Shown: positions 14,289 through 21,565, counted from the stretch's first letter. The stretch: 23,901 nucleotides of DNA from Pseudomonadota bacterium (GCA_023428425.1 JAEYYP010000432.1:1-23901); one strand, 5' to 3'. The notes: generated by a model from the letters alone, not told the origin. A program made the numbers and translations.

Positions 14289-14693
14289 TTACTCGGCGGG
14301 GGCGAAGTTCATCGCAACGCCATTGATGCAATAGCGCTCGTAGGTGGGCGGCGGGCCATCGGGGAAGTCGTGGCCCAGGTGGCTGCCGCAGGTGGCGCAG
14401 TGCACCTCGGTGCGTACCATGCCGTGGCTGCGATCGACGGTGGTGGCAACGCTGCCGGGAATGGGCTCGTTGAAGCTCGGCCAGCCGGTGCCCGACTCGA
14501 ACTTCACCTTGCCCTCGAACAGCGGCGTATCGCAGCCGGCGCAGGTGAACGTGCCGGGGCGCTTCTCGTGCAGCAGGGCGCAACTGCCCGGCCGCTCGGT
14601 GGCGTGGCCGCGCATCACCGCATACTGCTCGGGCGTCAACAGCTTCCGCCACTCCGCATCGGTATGCGTCACGCGGTAGGTGTGGGTGTCCAT
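14289..14693 (-). CDS. msrB: Peptide-methionine (R)-S-oxide reductase MsrB
   Basis: 134 residues. Reduces R-methionine sulfoxide in proteins after oxidative damage. The four zinc cysteines are C51/C54 and C99/C102 (HCATCGSHLGHDF). The substrate loop is SGTGWPSF, and the catalytic cysteine is C122 in RYCINGVAMNF. The ATG at 14693 is 6 bases from GGAG; the ATG at 14699 is too close to it. No export signal, so it acts in the cytoplasm. It is a stand-alone gene in front of a shared terminator and behind a weak promoter candidate. Confidence 0.96.
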   Translation of the reverse strand: MDTHTYRVTHTDAEWRKLLTPEQYAVMRGHATERPGSCALLHEKRPGTFTCAGCDTPLFEGKVKFESGTGWPSFNEPIPGSVATTVDRSHGMVRTEVHCATCGSHLGHDFPDGPPPTYERYCINGVAMNFAPAE

Positions 14694-14723
14694 GATCATC
14701 TCCAATCGGCGGGTCAGCCTTCA

Positions 14724-14752
14724 ATGTCGTGGCTCGGGACCGGCCATGCAAG
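14724..14752 (-). promoter_or_regulatory. Weak promoter candidate for msrB
   Basis: On the minus strand CTTGCA (14752-14747), a 17-base spacer, then CGACAT (14729-14724), matching four or five positions of each element of CTTGAC-N17-CTATAT. The predicted leader is about 25 bases. Confidence 0.35.
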
Positions 14753-14768
14753 CGAGCCGTTCGTCACG

Positions 14769-14795
14769 CGCTCGTGTCGGAATCGAATACGAGCG
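14769..14795 (-). terminator. Hairpin after the toxin gene, possible terminator
   Basis: CGCTCGT (14769-14775) and ACGAGCG (14789-14795) are perfect 7-bp arms with a 13-base loop, 30 bases after the toxin stop on the minus strand. No T-run follows, so it is at best a Rho-assisted or RNA-stabilising hairpin. Confidence 0.35.
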
Positions 14796-14824
14796 AGGGG
14801 GAGGGATGGTTACAGGGCAGCGCC

Positions 14825-15109
14825 CTAGTCGCCATCAGGATCCTGCGCCGTATGCCGGACGGTGAGGACATCAACAACGCGATCGGTGACGCGGTACACC
14901 ACGAAATAGGGGATGTTCGCGAGAACGAATTCGCGCGTGCCGGGGCGGATACCTCTACGTCCCAGGTAGGGATTCTCCCGCAGGGCTGCGTTTGTACGGT
15001 CGTAGATGGCCCCGACCACGCGCTCGGCAGTCGAAGGACTGTCCTGCGATATGAAATCGTGAATGGAATCAAGTCTACGGATCGCCCGGCGGGTCCAGGC
15101 AACCCGCAT
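14825..15109 (-). CDS. ParE/RelE-superfamily toxin
   Basis: 94 residues. The sequence matches the ParE branch: VAWTRRAIRRLDSIHDFI, SPSTAERVVGAIYDR, NPYLGRRGIRPGTREFVL and IPYFVVYRVTDRVVDVLTVRHTAQ. ParE toxins poison DNA gyrase; RelE relatives cleave ribosome-bound mRNA. The lack of an obvious RelE catalytic Lys/Arg/Tyr set and the LGRxGxxxGTRE segment favour ParE. It starts one base inside the antitoxin stop (TGATG), so the pair is translationally coupled. Confidence 0.86.
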   Translation of the reverse strand: MRVAWTRRAIRRLDSIHDFISQDSPSTAERVVGAIYDRTNAALRENPYLGRRGIRPGTREFVLANIPYFVVYRVTDRVVDVLTVRHTAQDPDGD

Positions 15110-15345
15110 CAGGCCGCCCGATGCTTGTTCAGCACTCGCGCAATGTCCTCGTCGCTGGCGTATTCGCCACGGTCCGCTTCTGCGATGCCTTTTTCTACGT
15201 CATCCAGAAAGTGCTCGTACCAGCCCAGCGAACGTCCGGTCTCCAGGGCATCCGCGAGGAGTTCCGACGGAGACAGAATCGTGCGGGCCGCGATCGACTC
15301 GATGCGCGCCTGTAGTTCGTCGGAAATTTCAATGGTGGCTTTCAT
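15109..15345 (-). CDS. Ribbon-helix-helix (ParD/CopG-like) antitoxin
   Basis: 78 residues. MKATIEISDELQARIESIA is a ribbon-helix-helix DNA-binding start; SPSELLADALETG completes the fold. The acidic C-terminal half (YEHFLDDVEKGIAEADRG and onward) is the expected toxin-neutralising region. It should bind ParE and repress its own operon. The start is set by the RHH beta strand; the ribosome site is weak. GATCGATC and GCATGC palindromes lie within 25 bases upstream and may be part of the operator. A -10-like CTATCG lies so close to the ATG that the leader would be very short. Confidence 0.84.
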   Translation of the reverse strand: MKATIEISDELQARIESIAARTILSPSELLADALETGRSLGWYEHFLDDVEKGIAEADRGEYASDEDIARVLNKHRAA

Positions 15346-15380
15346 CGGCGATAGCATGCCAGATCGATCGTAAAAGCAAA

Positions 15381-15404
15381 AGGGCCGGTCTTGCGACCGG
15401 CCCT
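15381..15404 (-). terminator. Intrinsic terminator of carD
   Basis: A perfect 10-bp stem AGGGCCGGTC / GACCGGCCCT with a 4-base loop; on the minus strand it runs into TTTTGCTTTTAC, 27 bases after the carD stop. It also insulates the toxin-antitoxin genes. It is the same hairpin as at 14260-14283 apart from one loop base. Confidence 0.88.
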
Positions 15405-15430
15405 CGTGCTGTGCCTTGAAGCGCTTCAGT

Positions 15431-15997
15431 TTACGCCGCAGCTTCCTCGCCTTCGGCGTCCGCATCGGCCTTGGGGCCGCGACGCGGGGACTTGGCGAGG
15501 TTCTTCTCGATCAGCTGCACGGCCTCGGTAAGGGTGAGCTTGTTGACGGCGGCGACTTCGCGGCTCATGCGGTCCATCGCCTGCTCGAACAGCTGGCGCT
15601 CGGAATAGCTCTGCTCGGGCTGGTCGTCGGAGCGGTAGAGGTCGCGCACCACCTCGGAGATGGCGATCAGGTCGCCCGAGTTGATCTTCGCCTCGTATTC
15701 CTGGGCGCGGCGCGACCACATGGTGCGCTTCACGCGGGCGCGGCCGGTCACGGTCTCGAGCGCCTTCTTGACCTCGTCTTCCTCGGCCAGCTTGCGCATG
15801 CCGACGGACTTGATCTTGGCGACAGGGACGCGGAGGGTCAGCTTGTCCTGCTCGAAGGAAATGACGAAGAGCTCGAGCGAGAGCCCGGCCACTTCCTGTT
15901 CCTCGATCGAGGTGATCATGCCGACGCCATGGGCGGGGTAGACGATGTACTCACCCGTCTTGAAGCCGAGACGCGTCACTGTCTTCTTGGTGACCAT
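15431..15997 (-). CDS. carD: CarD/CdnL-family RNA polymerase-binding regulator
   Basis: 188 residues. The N-terminal RNA-polymerase-interacting domain begins FKTGEYIVYPAHGVGMITSIEEQEV, with LFVISFEQDKLTLRVPVAK completing the Tudor-like fold; the helical C-terminal domain contains MWSRRAQEYEAKINSGD and AISEVVRDLYR. CarD proteins contact the beta subunit and stabilise open complexes at housekeeping and rRNA promoters. An AGGAG site lies 8 bases before the ATG. A disordered Lys/Ala/Glu tail ends the protein. It lies downstream of fdxA, as in many Hyphomicrobiales, but a terminator separates the two. Confidence 0.95.
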   Translation of the reverse strand: MVTKKTVTRLGFKTGEYIVYPAHGVGMITSIEEQEVAGLSLELFVISFEQDKLTLRVPVAKIKSVGMRKLAEEDEVKKALETVTGRARVKRTMWSRRAQEYEAKINSGDLIAISEVVRDLYRSDDQPEQSYSERQLFEQAMDRMSREVAAVNKLTLTEAVQLIEKNLAKSPRRGPKADADAEGEEAAA

Positions 15998-16152
15998 AAG
16001 GGAAACTCCTATCTAACGCCGCCACGGACCAGTCCCTTCGCGGAGGGCCGGCCCTTGTTGTTACTTGTCTCCCCTGCTGCAGAGAGACAGAACGGCATGT
16101 CCCGCAATCGCGTGGCCCGCGCCAACGGCCGATTGCGCTCAACTTCTGCTGA

Positions 16153-16158
16153 TGTCAA
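16153..16158 (-). promoter_or_regulatory. Candidate -35 element for carD
   Basis: TTGACA on the minus strand, immediately after the T-run of the upstream terminator. The matching -10 at the usual 16-18 bases is poor (CAATCG or GCAATC), so it is suggestive only. CarD-dependent promoters in other bacteria often have weak -10 contexts. Confidence 0.3.
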
Positions 16159-16220
16159 AAAAAAGGGTGCCTAACGGCACGCTCTGGCTGACGGGCAAGC
16201 TCCATTCATTTGGGCACCCT
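16157..16220 (-). terminator. Intrinsic terminator with two alternative stems, after fdxA
   Basis: On the minus strand GTGCC-GTTA-GGCAC (16180-16167) followed by CC and eight T (16164-16157) is a textbook terminator. The same GGCACCCT arm can instead pair with AGGGTGCC at 16220-16213, closing a 41-base loop. It ends fdxA transcription or a short RNA starting inside the gap. Confidence 0.78.
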
Positions 16221-16244
16221 AGCACAAAATTTCAGCAAAATCAA
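16216..16244 (-). promoter_or_regulatory. Promoter-like pair upstream of the terminator
   Basis: TTGATT (16244-16239), a 17-base AT-rich spacer, then TG-C-TAGGGT, an extended -10 at 16221-16216. A transcript from here would reach the 8-T terminator after about 50 bases, so it would be a very short RNA. Confidence 0.35.
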
Positions 16245-16290
16245 AAAGAACGAATCATGCCGCCCGACGCGCGGGCAGCACCGTTCAGAA

Positions 16291-16302
16291 ATGGTTAACC
16301 AT
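16291..16302. promoter_or_regulatory. 12-bp perfect palindrome with the CtrA-like motif TTAACCAT
   Basis: ATGGTTAACCAT reads identically on both strands, giving TTAACCAT in both orientations, 28 bases after the fdxA stop. TTAACCAT is a recognised CtrA-type motif in Caulobacter and relatives. Its position behind a gene and away from a strong promoter makes regulation uncertain. Confidence 0.35.
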
Positions 16303-16329
16303 GGCTGCGATGTGATGACGGAAACCTAG

Positions 16330-16668
16330 TCAGTCGCCTTCGCCGGGGGCCTCGGAGAAGTATTTTTCGAACTTGCCTTCGACGCCGTCCCACTCCTTGG
16401 CATCGGCGGGTGCATCACGCTTCTCGGTGATGTTCGGCCAGGCCGCCGCATACTTGGAGTTTATCTCCAGCCACTTGTCGAGACCGCCTTCTGTGTCGGG
16501 CTTGATCGCCTCGGCAGGACATTCCGGCTCGCAGACGCCGCAATCGATGCATTCGTCAGGATGAATGACGAGCATGTTCTCGCCTTCATAGAAGCAGTCT
16601 ACCGGACATACTTCGACGCAGTCCATGTACTTGCACTTGATGCAGTTGTCCGTGACGATATAGGTCAT
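16330..16668 (-). CDS. fdxA: Seven-iron ferredoxin FdxA
   Basis: 112 residues, the usual length for FdxA. It transfers electrons using one [3Fe-4S] and one [4Fe-4S] cluster. Ligands are C9, C17 and C50 for the 3Fe cluster and C21, C40, C43 and C46 for the 4Fe cluster, from CIKCKYMDCVEVCPVDCF and CIDCGVCEPECPAEAI. A C-terminal extension contains the conserved LEINSKYAAAWPNIT segment. The ribosome site AGGAA is weakly placed, 11 bases away. A promoter candidate sits about 90 bases upstream. It usually neighbours the S4 and helicase genes; here a reversed DegT gene lies between. Confidence 0.96.
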   Translation of the reverse strand: MTYIVTDNCIKCKYMDCVEVCPVDCFYEGENMLVIHPDECIDCGVCEPECPAEAIKPDTEGGLDKWLEINSKYAAAWPNITEKRDAPADAKEWDGVEGKFEKYFSEAPGEGD

Positions 16669-16754
16669 GTCAGTGAGCGTTCCTGCTCGAATGTCTTGCG
16701 CGCTGGGTCTTGCGTTTGGTCCGGGACGCGGGGAGGTGCCGGGCCAAGGGCGGT

Positions 16755-16783
16755 TGCTAGCCCTTTTTGCGCGGCCTCGCAAG
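16755..16783 (-). promoter_or_regulatory. Promoter candidate for fdxA
   Basis: CTTGCG (16783-16778), 17-base spacer, CTAGCA (16760-16755) on the minus strand, close to the rhizobial CTTGAC-N17-CTATAT consensus. The predicted leader is about 80 bases. Confidence 0.5.
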
Positions 16784-16876
16784 GGATGCGGAGCGTCGGC
16801 CTTTGTCGCAGGATTTCCATGGCGCACTCGCCGGCGCCGGGCGAAAGTGGCCCGGGTCGGAAACGGTGGGCCAGGC

Positions 16877-17971
16877 ATGGGGCATGACGGGCGGCAACTT
16901 GAACCTTGGCGAGCCGGACCGGTTGCCAGGCAACTCTGGCAGAGTGGCCCCGGTACCGCGCTCCTGCTCTCGCAGGCCCGCCACGCGCAGACGGTCCTGC
17001 TGGCGCTGCTGAAGGCGCGCGGTGTGGAGCGGCCCGTGGTGGCGCTGCCGGCATTCTATGCCGAGAGCACGCTGGCACCGTTCCGCGCCGCGCAGGCCGA
17101 CCTCAGGTTCTACGCGGTGACGCCCGAACTCGGTCCCGACTGGCAGCGGATCGACGCCGAAGTTGCGCAACACGGGCCGCCCAACATCTTTGTGCTCGTG
17201 CACTACTACGGCATGGTGGGCGAGGGGGAGGCGGCGCGACGTTTCGCTGACAGGCATGGTGCGCTGCTGTTCGAGGACGCCGCACACACGATGCTGCCGG
17301 CCGGCGGCATCGGCGGGTTCGGGCAGATAGTCTGCTACAGCCCGCGCAAGTACTACGACAGCGGTGACGGCGCGGTGCTGGTGGCAAACGGTGAAGCGCT
17401 GGCGAGCGAGCTGGAGGCCGTGTTGCCCGGCATCCCGTCCGCGGCTCCGGGGGCGTCGCTCCATCGGCTGCGGGCGTGGCGTGACCGTATCCTGCTCTGG
17501 CGACGGCTGGACGGTCCCCTGCCATATCGCGATTTCGATCAGGACTGGGCCGGTCGGCCGAATGCCGCCGCTGCGGTGTGGATGAGCAACTCCGCTAGCC
17601 GGCGCATCGAGCGTCTCGGTCGCGCCGGAGCGGAGGCGATACTGAGCGGCGAGCTCGCCACCGCCGGGGTAATCGTGAACGAGGTCGAAGCCGCGACACC
17701 GCTGCGTGCCCTGCCGGCGCTGCCGGAGATCGCTCCATATCTGCTCGGCCTGAGGGGGCGTACCCGGTCGGAGACCGAGGCTGCGTATGGGCAGCTCTGC
17801 GCTGCCGGAGCGAACGTCGGCACCTGGCCTGACTTGCCGCGCGTGGTGCGCGAACAGCCCGAGCGCTACGGAGCAGCGCTCGAGTTGCGCCACACCATCC
17901 TGCGCGTCGTGCCGCGCTTCAGCGACCGCCGCGACCCGCTGGCCTTCATCAAACGGCTTTCGCGCCGGTAG
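16877..17971 (+). CDS. DegT/DnrJ/EryC1/StrS-family PLP-dependent protein
   Basis: 364 residues from the ATG at 16877; the frame stays open upstream but that part overlaps the fdxA leader and looks non-coding. The fold-type I features are present: VVALPAFYAESTLAPF near residue 60, LFEDAAHTMLPAGG with D134 (pyridine nitrogen) and H137, and the PLP lysine K158 in CYSPRKYYDSGDGAVLV. Typical DegT enzymes transaminate nucleotide-linked sugars; no sugar-nucleotide genes are nearby, so the substrate is unknown. The ribosome site is poor. Its reversed position inside an otherwise conserved block suggests insertion. Confidence 0.82.
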   Translation: MGHDGRQLEPWRAGPVARQLWQSGPGTALLLSQARHAQTVLLALLKARGVERPVVALPAFYAESTLAPFRAAQADLRFYAVTPELGPDWQRIDAEVAQHGPPNIFVLVHYYGMVGEGEAARRFADRHGALLFEDAAHTMLPAGGIGGFGQIVCYSPRKYYDSGDGAVLVANGEALASELEAVLPGIPSAAPGASLHRLRAWRDRILLWRRLDGPLPYRDFDQDWAGRPNAAAAVWMSNSASRRIERLGRAGAEAILSGELATAGVIVNEVEAATPLRALPALPEIAPYLLGLRGRTRSETEAAYGQLCAAGANVGTWPDLPRVVREQPERYGAALELRHTILRVVPRFSDRRDPLAFIKRLSRR

Positions 17972-18004
17972 CGCCCGCTCGAGGGCCGGCCGGGGAGTGG
18001 CATC

Positions 18005-18385
18005 TCAGGCGTCGTCGTCGCCATCGAGCAGGCGATCAGTGTCGCGGCGCTCTTTCTTGGTGGGACGGCCGGCCCCCGGCTCGCGGGCGGCGTGCTGCGC
18101 GGCCTGTGGCTCACGGGGGAGCGGAGGAGGCGACAGGTCGTCGTAGAGACCGGCGGCTTCCGTCGCCGGGCCGCGGCGCTCGCCTGCCGCGACGATGCGC
18201 CAGACCAGCAGCCGCTCGTGCACGTTCATGGTCAGCACATCGCCCGGACCGACCTTGTGGTCGCTCCGCTCGGTGCGCTCCGAATTGACGCGGATCGCAC
18301 CCGCCTCGATCAGCTTCTGCGCCAGGGTGCGCGACTTCACCGCGCGCGAGAAGAACAGCCACTTGTCGAGCCGTTGCTTCTCCAA
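18005..18385 (-). CDS. S4-domain RNA-binding protein (HslR/Hsp15-like)
   Basis: 126 residues. The S4 domain covers about 4-65: QRLDKWLFFSRAVKSRTLAQ, KLIEAGAIRVNSERTERSDH and VGPGDVLTMNVHERLLVWRI. Relatives bind structured RNA; Hsp15 rescues stalled 50S subunits carrying nascent chains. The tail is disordered, Pro/Arg-rich and acidic at the end (LLDGDDDA). The start is TTG at 18385, just two codons after the helicase TAG and in the same frame, with no independent ribosome site, so translation probably depends on the helicase ribosome. Convergent with the DegT gene. Confidence 0.9.
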   Translation of the reverse strand: MEKQRLDKWLFFSRAVKSRTLAQKLIEAGAIRVNSERTERSDHKVGPGDVLTMNVHERLLVWRIVAAGERRGPATEAAGLYDDLSPPPLPREPQAAQHAAREPGAGRPTKKERRDTDRLLDGDDDA

Positions 18386-18391
18386 ATGCGG

Positions 18392-21300
18392 CTACTCGGC
18401 CTTCGGGTTGCGCAGTGCGGCGAGCGCGGCCCATGGCGAATTGGGGTCGATGGCAGCGGGCTTGCGATCCTCGCGCGGGCGATGCTCGCGCCAATCATCG
18501 CGCGGCTTGTCGAAACGCTTGCCACCGGGCTTGCCACCACCGGGTTTGCCGCTACGGCTTTCGAAGGGCGGCTTTCCGCCTTCCTCGCGCTGGCCGTTGG
18601 GCGGGCCGTTGCGGCGGCCCTCGAAGCGCGGCCGGTTGCCCTGCTTGCCGTCGTTGCCACCGTCGCGGCCACCGTCGCGATCGGGGCGGCGGAAGTTGCG
18701 CTGCGGGCGCTCGGCACCGTCGGCGGGCGCGGCACCGGCCTCGGTATCTTCGGCCGGGCGGTTGCCGCGACGCTGGCCATTGTGGCGCGGGTTGTCGGGG
18801 CGGCGGCCGGCCGGGAACCAGACCTCGTCGAACTCGGGTTCGGCGGGCGCTGCAGGTTGCGCTGCCTCGGCGCCGGCAACCGGAGCCTCCGCCACGGGCT
18901 CGGAGGTGTCGCCCGGGGCCGGAGCGCCGAGATCGGCGGCGGCGCCAGCAACCTCGGCGGCTTCGGCGGCGCTCGCGACATGGGCGCCCTCGACCGATTC
19001 GGTCGCGGCCGTGTCGGGAGCCGGCGCTGCCTCCGTCGACGCTTCGGGCGCGGTGGCCTCGACGGCGGGGGTTGCCACTTTCGGCGTGCGGCGGACGCGG
19101 TAGCCCAGCGAATTGAGGATCGAGGCGAAGTCCTCACCGGCAGTGCCCAGCAGCGAGGTCATTTCCACGGTGACGCGGAAACCGTTGCCTTCGGCGGCGC
19201 CGGCCGGCAGTTCGCCCTGGTGGGTTACCGGGTTGAGCGCGATCAGCGGACGGATGATGTCGGCGAGACGCTCGAGGATATCGACGCGCACGGCGCGACG
19301 GCCGGCGACCTTGAAGCCCGCGAGCTCATAGAGCGTGGTGTTCACCTCGGGGTCGATGAGGAACGAGGTGCGTCCCGAAAGCACGATCTGCGGCAGCTCG
19401 GTGATGCCGGGCTGGCGGACGCCACCATGCTTGAGCGCATAGAGGATCAGGGCCAGCTCGCGCGGTGCCGGCTTCAGGCTCTGCGGCACGTAGATGTGGT
19501 ACGCGCCGAACTTCACGCCGAGCTTGCGCAGCTTGCCGCGCACGTCCTGGTCGAGCCCCTTGACCTCGTCGGCTACTGCCGAACGCGGCAGGATGCCGAG
19601 GTTCTCGTAAAGCCGGTAGGCGAGGCCGCGGGCGGTGCCTTCGAGGTCGGCGGGAGCCTCGAGTGCCAGGACGGTCTCGAGCTGGGTGTTGACGAGGTGA
19701 CGAAGCCAGAGGTTCAACCGGTCCTGCACTCGTTCGAGGTCGGGGCCGGTCAGGCTCTCGTCGGCGAGGATGATCAGCCGAGGGGTGAACAATTGCTCAC
19801 CCTCGGCGAGATTGGCCACCACCTGGCCGCGCCAGCGGACATAGCCGTCGGTGGCCAGCACGAACTCCTCGTTCGGGGCACCCGCGACGCGGTCGGCGCG
19901 CTTGGCAATTTCCGGGGCAACGACCTGCGCTGCCGCGGCGGCCACGCCCTTGGCGTCGCCGCCTTCGGAACGCTGGAGCGTAAAGCGGAAGCCCTCGATC
20001 GAGCCGATCACGTGGCCTTCGAGGCTCACTTCGCCGCGGTCGTTAATTTCAGGCGATACCAAATGCTTGTCTCTCAGATGGCGCATCAGCACCGAGGTGC
20101 GGCGGTCGACGAAGCGCTGCGTCAGCCGTTCGTGCAGCGCGTCGCTCAGCCGGTCTTCGATGTCGCGGGTCTTTTCGCGCCAATGGGTAGGGTCTTCAAG
20201 CCAGTTCTTGCGATTGGCGACGAACGTCCACGTTCGGATCTGCTTGATCCGGTTGCTGAGCGTGTCGATGTCGCCTGACACATTGTCGCAGAACCGCACC
20301 TGCTCGGCAATCCAGTCGGCATCTACGTATCGACGGCGTCGCAGGTCGGTGTAGATGCGGGTGATGATCTCGCCATGCTGGGCCGGCGAGATGTCGCGAT
20401 AGTCGGGCGTGGCGCAGACTTCCCACAGCAGGCGGACCGCCTCTTCGCTAGTGGCGAGCGCGCCGGCCTCGTTGCGAGCGGTGAACTCGAGCGCGTGCTG
20501 GTCGGTGGCGATCGGCACACGGGTGAGCTGCTTCACCCCAGAAACGCGGTCGAGGCTGTTCCGCAGGTCGGCGATCGAGCGGAAGTCGAGCTCGTGGTTA
20601 CGCCACTGGATGACGCGCACCGGCTCGAAATCGTGGGTTTCGAGCTGCTTGACCAACTCCTCCTCGAACTCGCCGGCATTGCCGGTGACGCCGAACGTAC
20701 CGTTGTGCATGTGGCGACCGGCCCGGCCCGCGATCTGGCCAAACTCGGCGGGGGTCAGCGGTCGGGTCTGGTGGCCGTCGAACTTGTGGTCGTCGGCAAA
20801 GGCGACGTGATGCACGTCGAGGTTCAATCCCATGCCGATGGCATCGGTGGCGACGAGGAAATCCACGTCGCCGTTCTGGTACATCTCGACCTGGGCGTTG
20901 CGGGTGCGCGGGCTGAGGGCCCCCATCACCACGGCAGCGCCGCCGCGCTCGCGCCGGATCAGCTCGGCGATGGCGTAGACCTGGCTCGCCGAGAAGGCGA
21001 CGATGGCGGAGCGCTTGGGCTGGCGCGAAATCTTTTTGCTGCCGGCATAGAGCAGCTCCGAGAAGCGCGGGCGATGGATGATCTCCACACCCGGCAGCAG
21101 GGTGCGAATGATCGGTGTCATCGTCGCCGAGCCGAGCAGCAGCGTTTCGGAGATGCCGCGGGCGTGCAGGATGCGGTTGGTGAAGACGTGGCCGCGATCG
21201 AAATCCGTCGCCACCTGGATTTCGTCGATCGCCACGCATTCGACCGGCACGTCGAGCGGCATGGCTTCCACCGTGCACACCCAGTAGCGCGGATGGGCAG

Positions 21301-21511
21301 GGACTACCCGCTCCTCGCCCGTCACCAGCGCCACGTGCTGGGCGCCGATGCGGTTGACGATCTTGTGGTAGACCTCGCGCGCCAGCAGCCGCAACGGCAG
21401 GCCGATCATTCCCGAGCGGTGCGCTAGCATCCGCTCGATGGCAAAGAAGGTCTTGCCGGTGTTGGTGGGCCCAAGGACAGCCTTGAGCGAAGAGGCGGGC
21501 GGAACAGTCAT
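18392..21511 (-). CDS. Large Suv3-like DExH RNA helicase
   Basis: 1039 residues. The ATPase core is of the mitochondrial Suv3 type: Walker A GPTNTGKT at 14-21, motif II D96-E-I-Q99, motif III GSAT at 127-130, motif V region ATDAIGMGLN at 221-230 and motif VI QIAGRAGR at 259-266. A long helical middle follows, then a folded C-terminal domain to about 808. The last 230 residues are disordered: Ala/Glu/Pro-rich at about 809-895, then Arg/Gly-rich RNA-binding-like sequence, ending with a short DPNSPWAALAALRN motif. It probably unwinds RNA in decay or ribosome-related complexes. No ribosome site precedes the ATG, and a CTACAT -10-like element lies only 9 bases away, so the mRNA could be leaderless. 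Confidence 0.93.
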   Translation of the reverse strand: MTVPPASSLKAVLGPTNTGKTFFAIERMLAHRSGMIGLPLRLLAREVYHKIVNRIGAQHVALVTGEERVVPAHPRYWVCTVEAMPLDVPVECVAIDEIQVATDFDRGHVFTNRILHARGISETLLLGSATMTPIIRTLLPGVEIIHRPRFSELLYAGSKKISRQPKRSAIVAFSASQVYAIAELIRRERGGAAVVMGALSPRTRNAQVEMYQNGDVDFLVATDAIGMGLNLDVHHVAFADDHKFDGHQTRPLTPAEFGQIAGRAGRHMHNGTFGVTGNAGEFEEELVKQLETHDFEPVRVIQWRNHELDFRSIADLRNSLDRVSGVKQLTRVPIATDQHALEFTARNEAGALATSEEAVRLLWEVCATPDYRDISPAQHGEIITRIYTDLRRRRYVDADWIAEQVRFCDNVSGDIDTLSNRIKQIRTWTFVANRKNWLEDPTHWREKTRDIEDRLSDALHERLTQRFVDRRTSVLMRHLRDKHLVSPEINDRGEVSLEGHVIGSIEGFRFTLQRSEGGDAKGVAAAAAQVVAPEIAKRADRVAGAPNEEFVLATDGYVRWRGQVVANLAEGEQLFTPRLIILADESLTGPDLERVQDRLNLWLRHLVNTQLETVLALEAPADLEGTARGLAYRLYENLGILPRSAVADEVKGLDQDVRGKLRKLGVKFGAYHIYVPQSLKPAPRELALILYALKHGGVRQPGITELPQIVLSGRTSFLIDPEVNTTLYELAGFKVAGRRAVRVDILERLADIIRPLIALNPVTHQGELPAGAAEGNGFRVTVEMTSLLGTAGEDFASILNSLGYRVRRTPKVATPAVEATAPEASTEAAPAPDTAATESVEGAHVASAAEAAEVAGAAADLGAPAPGDTSEPVAEAPVAGAEAAQPAAPAEPEFDEVWFPAGRRPDNPRHNGQRRGNRPAEDTEAGAAPADGAERPQRNFRRPDRDGGRDGGNDGKQGNRPRFEGRRNGPPNGQREEGGKPPFESRSGKPGGGKPGGKRFDKPRDDWREHRPREDRKPAAIDPNSPWAALAALRNPKAE

Positions 21512-21548
21512 CGCGCTTCTATGTAGGGCAATCTTGGCGGCGAAACGA

Positions 21549-21565
21549 GTGTCTCAGTCAGACAC
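21549..21565. promoter_or_regulatory. Perfect inverted repeat upstream of the helicase start
   Basis: GTGTCT (21549-21554) and AGACAC (21560-21565) with a 5-base spacer, 38 bases before the helicase ATG and next to where a -35 for the CTACAT element would be. Candidate operator or small leader hairpin. Confidence 0.4.

Larger units (their letters stand above)
15998..16329. other. 332-base gap between fdxA and carD
   Basis: Noticeably AT-richer than its surroundings near 16140-16310. It holds, on the minus strand, an intrinsic terminator with an 8-T run, a TTGATT-N17-TAGGGT promoter-like pair, a TTGACA element just after the T-run, and a 12-bp palindrome containing TTAACCAT. The carD promoter must lie here. 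No protein gene is supported. Confidence 0.6.

Noticed and set aside
18092..20278. 728-codon plus-strand open frame across the helicase and S4 genes
   Set aside because: Antisense shadow of a helicase with intact motifs; the product has no recognisable domain and no ribosome site.
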